A stretch of DNA of 64,000 bases from Orientallactaga sibirica (lineage: Eukaryota > Chordata > Mammalia > Rodentia > Dipodidae). The notes under the pieces are model-generated. The model did no database searches. It was given only the letters and a program-made list of their open reading frames with translations, and was not told where the DNA came from. Position 1 is the stretch's first letter. Each line of letters opens with the position of its first letter. The stretch is taken from assembly GCA_036365145.1 (NCBI GenBank), contig JAEOAD010000040.1, positions 10,436,501-10,500,500 on the forward strand, written 5' to 3'. Position numbers and translations under genes: made by a program. Of the stretch, positions 58,375 through 64,000 are shown in pieces.

Positions 58375-59189
58375 ATGGTGGCACAAGTGTCTCAAGACTA
58401 TAAAGAAAAGTAATTAAACATTATGCATGTATTTCATGAGACAATGAGTAAATTCAAAGATTGGCTTTTCATGGCTTCCTTCTTTGTCCTAAGCAATCTT
58501 TAATCATAGGTATTAGCTGTGAGTTTAAATCACTACATAATGACAATGTCCAAATGTTGGCTTTACTGTATGTAACTGTCTTTTATTTACTAATTGCATT
58601 CTTTTCACTTTGAAAACATAAACATAAGGAAATAATGTTGACGTGCAATTGTTCTTGAAACCCAAGAAAGTCTCCAGCATTGTATTTGTTTATTTGTTTG
58701 GTTTTGTTCTCAATTGTGGTTAGTTTCCTAAAATCCCTAATAAAATACAAAGAGTCTTCAGAAAATAAAAAATTAGTTAACAACGACAACAACAACAAAA
58801 ACAACAAAAGCCATTTCTGAGGACAGACATTATTGATACTAAAATTTATTTCTGGTAGAACAGCGTATGGCTTATTCCACTCCTGCTGGGAGCCATTTTG
58901 GAATTTTCTCTTTGACACAACTTATATAATCTTATATAGAAAAATCTATCCTTCATGAGAAAGTTTGTTTTTAAACGCTACAGTCTTTCTGACACATGAA
59001 TGTGTATGCAAACACATTCTCCAGAACCGACCCACGACATCAGTGTTTACTGCCAGGGAATGAAGAGATGCCCTGATGGACTCAGTGCCTGTGCTGTTGG
59101 CCGTTGCCCTCTCCAGCCTGACTATGTCAGCACAGGGCTCTGACCACTTACCGGGAGCCCATGAGTGGTTTCCTAGTATAAAGGATCCA
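58375..59189. other. Single-copy stretch with a GC-richer patch
   Basis: The patch at 59020-59165 is GC-richer than its flanks. Its plus strand has an open frame from 59076 starting MDSVPVLLAVALSS, which looks like a signal peptide, but no usable donor follows it and no family is recognised. On the minus strand a consensus donor (CCG|GTAAGTGG, near 59146) is present without an acceptor. Not called as a gene. Confidence 0.35.
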
Positions 59190-59215
59190 GTTTTTTTTTT
59201 TTTTTTTTTTTTTTT
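59190..59215. repeat. T homopolymer
   Basis: About 26 T, followed by AT-rich sequence containing 'tttaatagttatgtacatac', which resembles the start of the L1 3' ends at 14048 and 36198. Probably the poly(A) tail of a very short minus-strand L1 insertion. Confidence 0.8.
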
Positions 59216-59430
59216 ATGGCTCATTTATTTTTATATGATTTCATTAAATATGTCTTTTTTATTTTTTTCTTTAATAGTTATGTACATACTCAGTGTGTAA
59301 ACAGCACAGGATTCATTTTAAACCCAGCATTATGCTTAAAGATCTTCACAGCAAATATATTTACAGGTCATTGAACCTTGCTACTGCCCAAATTCTCTAT
59401 TTCTCAATTTTTTTTCTGTTTCCTTTTTAG

Positions 59431-59497
59431 ATCAAAGATTCCATGGTGACTAAAGCCAGCACAGTTGGACAGACATTTGGAGGGTCTGCTTTCCCAG
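59431..59497 (+). other. Candidate exon (67 bp), strong splice signals
   Basis: The acceptor is excellent: a long T/C tract ending 'tctgtttcctttttag' at 59430. The donor 'cccag|gtgaga' begins at 59498. One frame is open, encoding about 22 residues that begin IKDSMVTKASTVGQTF; the other two frames contain stops. Base composition is GC-richer than the flanks. I do not recognise the protein. If real, it would be an internal exon of a plus-strand gene with long introns, or a lncRNA exon. Confidence 0.25.
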
Positions 59498-59612
59498 GTG
59501 AGAGAATTACTTCCTGCTGTCTCAGTATTTGTCCTCATCTCTTCTATTCTTTTCAACTCAGACTTTCCTAGACTTCTGTTAAGCAGACCTTGAACTTCAG
59601 GCTTTGACTTCA

Positions 59613-60182
59613 TTTTATATCATTTTCTACTTCTGTCTGTATGTCACTTTCTCTACACAGGCCCACATGGTGACAATGAAACACAACTATTACATAGCAT
59701 TTGTTTAATATTATGAAAGACTCAATGCCATACCAATAAATATTTCCAGAAAAAATTGATTATTTGCTCAAATTTAACACAGTACTATAATCAAAATAAA
59801 ATATAAATCATCATAGAAAAAACTTTTTCCCTGTAAAAGGCTTTTTTTTAGTATAAATGTTATTGTTCATCATTGTTAATTTAAAACTATTTTTCAATAT
59901 TTGATTCTCTATATTTTTTAAAAAAATATTGCAAGGAGCTTAAGAAAATTAAAACATATTTAAAATATCTCCCAATATTCGATTATGTATATATTTTTTA
60001 AAATTTATTCTAAGGAGCCTAATAAAATAAAATAAATTAGAAGAGTATAAATGTGCTTAGAGTGAAAATGGACTATAAATTAGTATCAAATTCAAGGGAA
60101 AAACTTCATCAGGCATTTCTGAAACATTATTACTACTTGTAAACAAAAAATATATATATTCTGATGAACAAAAACAATGCAA
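59613..60182. other. AT-rich single-copy stretch
   Basis: Nothing recognised. Confidence 0.5.
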
Positions 60183-60453
60183 AGGCTGGAGAGATGGCTT
60201 AGCAGTTAAGGTGCTTGCCTGTGAAGCCTAAGGATCCATATTCTACTCTCCAGATCCCACATAAGGCAGACACACAAAGATGAGGCAAGCACAAGGTTGC
60301 ACATGTCCACTAGGTGTTGCAAGCATCTGGAGTTCAAATGTAGTGGCTGATACCCTGGTGTAGAGGTCTCTTTCTCTCTCTCCCCCTCTTTGTCAGTCTC
60401 TCTCTCTCTCTCTCTAAAAAAAAAAAAAAAAAAAAAAGGAAAAGAAAAACTTT
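60183..60453 (+). mobile_element. B2-like SINE with internal insertion
   Basis: Full head, then about 40 extra bases ('gatgaggcaagcacaaggtt' region and 'tccactaggtgttgca') relative to other short-subfamily copies. (CT)n and a 22-A tail (60416-60437). Confidence 0.85.
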
Positions 60454-60782
60454 TTAAAAGAATAAAAGAATTTGTATAAATCATACAGCCAATGCTTAGA
60501 TGTGCCATAAGAGCAACAAGAAAATAAAACAACTACAATAAAAAAGTAAGTCCTATCTGAGTAGCTTGTATATGGTTTAAATTAGTTATCCTATCTTTTT
60601 CCAAATCAACACATATTTCCTTGGAAAGTTCATTTTGATATCACACATTATCTGTCCAATGTACATATTCTTCATACATGGAGGGGCATCCTAACATAAC
60701 ACTTTGTTGAAAGGTAATAAATTTTAACAAGAGTTCCTGTCCTAACTGTGCAAAAACAGGCAACTATAGGATTGAAAAAAAA
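60454..60782. other. AT-rich single-copy stretch
   Basis: Nothing recognised. Confidence 0.5.
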
Positions 60783-61048
60783 ATGGGGTGAAGAGATGGC
60801 TTAGCTGTTAAGGCACTTGCCTTCAAAGCCTAAGGACACAGGTTCAATTAATTCCCTAGTACCCATGAAAAGCCAGATGCACAAGGTGGCACATGCATCT
60901 GGAGTTCATTTTCAGTGGATAGAGGCCCTGGTGTGCCCATTCTCTATCACTCTCTCTTGCTTTCTCTTCTCTGTCTCTCTCCTCTTTCTCTCTCTCTTTC
61001 TACCTGTCTCTTATCTCTTTGAAATAAATGAAATATTTAAAAATAAAG
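60783..61048 (+). mobile_element. B2-like SINE, short subfamily
   Basis: 'gaagagatggcttagctgtt' head, 'aggttcaattaattccctag' with a 4-bp duplication (aatt) in the B-box region, (CT)-rich tract and A-rich tail. Confidence 0.88.
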
Positions 61049-61799
61049 GAATAAAATTATATTTAAAAATAATAAACAATTAAGTTCCATGGTCATGTTC
61101 TGTGTAAAGTTTATTATTTTCAAAGTTTAAATTTTATTTAGGAAACTCCATTTTGTGAAATCAATGATTGATATGTTGTATTTCAAATTTTAGTATCAGA
61201 TCTTCTGAAAAAAAAGTCAATCATATTCTGTCTTTAAAAACCTAATTTTATGCTAAATAGATAATATTTTATAAAACAGGTAGAGTGGGTGTGAGTATTT
61301 TAACTTGATTGTTGAATATAATATGGCAATATTTGTTAAAGTGCAAAGAAATTTGATGAGAAGTGGAAAAGGTCAATGTGCATGCAGAGTTCATGGAAAT
61401 GAAGAGGATATTTGCATCCTAAAAATAACCAATGAAATATGTGTAATGGGCTTTAATATTCAAACATTAAAACTGTTTGACCTTTTTGGAGAAATATAAT
61501 AGTTACTCATATTATCCTAATTAACTGGGGTTACATTATCTTGGTGCTGCTTTCATGCTAATAAAGTTATTTACTGGTGCCAAGCTTGCCAAAGTTTTCT
61601 ATTCTTTTAATATAAGAATTGCTAGTCAGACATGTGAGAAGACTAAAATATATTGATTAACGTAGAAGACATTTACCCAAACTACACATTCATATTAAAT
61701 TGTGTATTTGTTAAATAAGTGATTTAAAGAGAATATAAATAAGTGATTAAAGTGAATATAATCCATGTAATGTTCTCTCTGCAGGTAAGGCAATACGAA
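61049..61799. other. AT-rich single-copy stretch
   Basis: No repeat recognised. It contains the acceptor-donor abutment at 61784/61785, listed separately. Confidence 0.5.
61771..61792 (+). other. Candidate recursive (zero-length exon) splice site
   Basis: 'tgttctctctgcag' is immediately followed by 'gtaagg' at 61784/61785, so a good 3' splice site abuts a consensus 5' splice site. This is the sequence form of ratchet sites in very long vertebrate introns. It also occurs by chance. No RNA evidence is available here. Confidence 0.2.
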
Positions 61800-61936
61800 T
61801 ACATTTTATATGTAGGCAGAGAGAGACAGAGAGTGAGAGAATGGGCACAGCAAGGCTTTTTGCACTGCAAATGAACTTCAGACACATGTACCGCTTTGTG
61901 TGTCTAGCTTGGTATAGGTGCTAGGGATTTTCAACT
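61800..61936 (-). mobile_element. B2-like SINE fragment
   Basis: Antisense body ('gagagaatgggcacagcaag' to 'gtgtctagcttggtataggt') without the tRNA-like head. Confidence 0.7.
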
Positions 61937-62043
61937 TCAAAAGATATTAAGGTAATTTTAACTTTTTTCTATATAAAGTATATTAAATGAATTGAATTGT
62001 TGCATTTATATCAAGAGTACTTCAACAAGGCTATTTTTTTTGA

Positions 62044-62070
62044 AGTGGGTGTGGTGGCACACACCTTTAA
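62044..62070 (+). mobile_element. B1 5'-end stub at a SINE junction
   Basis: 'gggtgtggtggcacacacct' plus 'ttaat' is the first 26 bases of a B1 in plus orientation. It is joined directly to the tail of the minus-strand SINE at 62071, and both lie inside one 17-bp TSD pair. Confidence 0.7.
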
Positions 62071-62481
62071 TATTTTATTTTTATTTATTTATTTATTTGG
62101 CAGGGAGAGAGAGAGAGAATGGGCACACCAGGGGCTCCAGCCACTGCAAACAAACTCCAGACATGTGTGCCCCTTGTGTGTATGGTAACGTGGGTCCTGG
62201 GGAATCAAACCTGGTTTCTTTTTTTTTTTTTGTTGTTGTTGTTTTGTTTTGTTTTGTTTTGTTTTGTTTTGTTTGTTTTGTTTTGTTTTTTTGAGGTAGG
62301 TTTTACTTTAGCTCAGGCTGACCTAGAATTCACTAGGTAGTATCAGGGTGGCTTCGAACTCATAGTGATCCTCCTACCTCTGCCTCCTGAGTGCTGGGAC
62401 TAAGGGCGTGCACCACCATGCCAGGCAAACCTGGTTTCTTTGCAGGTGAATGCCTTAACCACTAAGCCATCCCTCCAGTCT
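62071..62481 (-). mobile_element. B2-like SINE carrying a nested B1
   Basis: Minus-strand short-subfamily SINE with an (ATTT)n tail at the left and the head 'ccactaagccatccctccag' at the right, interrupted by the B1 at 62221-62426. The whole insertion, including the B1 stub at its left, is bracketed by 'aaggctattttttttga' (62027-62043) and 'aaggctaatttttttga' (62482-62498), differing at one position. Confidence 0.88.
62221..62426 (-). mobile_element. B1 SINE nested in a B2-like SINE, exact 14-bp TSD
   Basis: Reverse-complement B1 with a long (TTTTG)n tail (62243-62288). It is flanked by 'aaacctggtttctt' at 62207-62220 and 62427-62440. It inserted after the host SINE. Confidence 0.93.
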
Positions 62482-62581
62482 AAGGCTAATTTTTTTGATA
62501 TTTTTATATATCATCAAGTTCATATTAATCAAATGATCAGCTTTGGATGTAAAATCTTAAAAGATTTTTAAAAAACTAATG

Positions 62582-62802
62582 GGGGGCTTGAGACATGGCT
62601 GAATGGTTAAATGCACTTGCTTGCAAAGCCTGATGGCCCAAGTTTAATTCCCTAGGACCCATGTAAAGCATGATGCATAAAGTGGCACACACATCTGGAT
62701 TTTGTTTGCAGTGGAAGGAGGCCCTGGCACACCTATATTCTGTTTCTTTCTCTCTGTTTCTTTCTGTTTCTCTCTCTCTCTCAAATTAATAAATAAAATT
62801 TA
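62582..62802 (+). mobile_element. B2-like SINE, short subfamily
   Basis: 'gcttgagacatggctgaatg' head (A-box degenerate), 'aagtttaattccctaggacc' B-box region, C/T-rich tract and 'aattaataaataaa' tail. Confidence 0.85.
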
Positions 62803-62929
62803 CAAATGAATGGAGCTCTTTAATAGATAACTTAGTTTCAAATTTGCTAATAATTTTAGAAGGTATCAAAATAAAAAAATCCAGCATGATTTTATTTTTT
62901 CTTGAGACATAAGAATGAGTATTTAACTC

Positions 62930-63119
62930 ATCTTTTTATTTATTTGAACGGAGAAAAGAGAGAGAGAATATGGATATGGTAATGCCAGAGCCCCTTTCCT
63001 CTGCAAAGAAACTACAGATACATTTGAATCAGGCTTGCTGTGGGTACTGGGGAATAAAAATTTGGTTACCTTTATTGCAAATCAATTGCCTTTAATCACT
63101 GAGCAATCTCTCTAGCCCC
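62930..63119 (-). mobile_element. B2-like SINE, diverged
   Basis: Antisense copy from 'ctttttatttatttgaacgg' to 'gagcaatctctctagcccc'. Many substitutions, so an older insertion. Confidence 0.8.
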
Positions 63120-63162
63120 TGAATTGAAGTTTCTGCTTTCTTTCTGTTTTGTTTCTACTTAC

Positions 63163-63381
63163 ATTCTTTGAAGACGCTTTCTTCTTTCTATGAGGCACAA
63201 TTCGAATTGTCACTAGGGTTTTCAAGCTCAATGTTATTGTTTGCCACTGCTCTGTGGCTATTTCCTGTGACTTGAAAGATTTCCTTCTGGAAGGAGGACG
63301 GACAATGTAAACACCAAGCATCTGAGGAAAACGCCAAAGCTCAGGAAGGTGACCGTAGAATGTTCTTTCCAGTGGAGCTGA
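63163..63381 (-). other. Candidate exon (219 bp, frame-preserving), splice signals only
   Basis: On the minus strand a good acceptor ('ccctctctgcccaccttgcag', core ends 63382) precedes, and a perfect donor GTAAGT follows at 63162. The 219 bp are open in one frame (73 codons, phase 0 at both ends), beginning SAPLERTFYGHLPELWRFP and ending HRKKKASSKN. No domain or protein is recognised. It directly adjoins an old SINE (62930-63119). Could be a lineage-specific exon, an old retrocopy or chance. Confidence 0.22.
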
Positions 63382-63387
63382 CTGCAA

Positions 63388-64000
63388 GGTGGGCAGAGAG
63401 GGCCATTGCTCATGCTGGGATAAAGTTATCAGTGACGCAGCTACTTTTCAGAACTATGCTACTGTAATTAACCCCAATGAACTCATTAGTTCACTAAGAC
63501 AGATTGCAGTGAAATCAATTATTTGGTCAACTTTTGGCACTATACTTAGAATGAATAGGGATTTGTTCAAATTTTCAACAATGACTGAGAGGCATTTTCC
63601 GTATAAAAACTATTCATCCTCTGACCAAATTAAATGTGAATAACTTTATTTTCTAATTACTACATAAGTAACATTAGCCTTATATCAAATCAAATCATTT
63701 TACAATTTTCACCCAGCAGAAAATATTCTATGTGCAACCTTTTATGATAACATTTAAAATAGAAGACGGCACATTTTTAGAAAATATAAAGAGGACTAAT
63801 ATTTATTTTTATGATGAAATAATTTTCTTTGAATTGTGAATCTAAGTGAACATTTTGGTAATAGGCATTCTGTTATAGTCTTGTTATTTGGTGACTCTCT
63901 GTTTTGATATTATGCATGGAAATGTAATCCTAAGCAGTTCTGTCAACATGAAAGAAAATGCATGCATGCTTCTACGTACATGTACATACATTTATATGTG
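63388..64000. other. Single-copy stretch, no gene recognised
   Basis: An 84-codon plus-strand open frame at 63389-63643 has no domain, and the rest is AT-rich. Confidence 0.45.

Noticed and set aside
1..64000. The many open frames of 60-149 codons on both strands as protein genes
   Set aside because: They lack domains, overlap one another on both strands, often start within SINEs, LTRs or microsatellites, and the lengths are as expected by chance in 64 kb. Only the L1 fragments show recognisable protein similarity.

Overview
The window is mammalian nuclear DNA and almost entirely non-coding. It is AT-rich and has no CpG island, no multi-exon gene I can recognise and no ORF that looks like a conserved protein apart from decayed L1 reading frames. 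The repeats point to a myomorph rodent: 7SL-derived B1 SINEs, tRNA-derived SINEs of the B2/B3 type whose heads carry pol III A- and B-box sequences, L1 elements, ERVL and MaLR LTRs, and one class II (ERVK-type) solo LTR. The B1 and B2-like consensus resembles what I remember from jerboas (Dipodidae, e.g. Jaculus). That species call is inference from memory, not a search.

Layout. 0-9 kb: a MaLR LTR, an L1 3'-UTR scrap, a nested cluster of tandem SINEs (3.0-3.95 kb), faint L2 and MIR relics (6.4-6.7 kb), then mostly single-copy sequence. 8.9-16 kb: a pile of L1 3' ends, all antisense, one reaching the reverse-transcriptase active site. 16.3-16.5 kb: an old tandem repeat. 19-22 kb: an antisense L1 keeping the endonuclease region, ORF1 region and a GC-richer 5' block, with a solo LTR and SINEs inserted into it. 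22-30 kb: AT-rich single-copy DNA with SINEs, an old MaLR LTR split by a B1, and two ancient repeat relics. 30-33.2 kb: an LTR hot spot (two related MaLR-like solo LTRs flanking an ERVK-type solo LTR). 33-45 kb: mostly single-copy AT-rich DNA with SINEs and an ERVL-type LTR. 45.5-46.8 kb: MaLR internal sequence joined to its 3' LTR. 47-52 kb: SINEs. 53-55 kb: an ERVL-type 5' LTR followed by a leucine-tRNA primer-binding-site-like sequence, then a probable second LTR on the minus strand. 55-64 kb: single-copy DNA with SINEs, including a chimeric SINE insertion at 62 kb.

Nothing here works together as a pathway. The window is best read as intergenic or deep intronic sequence shaped by successive retrotransposition. 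Four short intervals have good splice signals at both ends and an open frame, and one site looks like a recursive splice site. They are offered as testable candidates, with the caution that pseudo-exons of this quality are common in mammalian introns. I found no evidence of a novel biological system. The most informative items are insertion structures supported by exact target-site duplications (TSDs).
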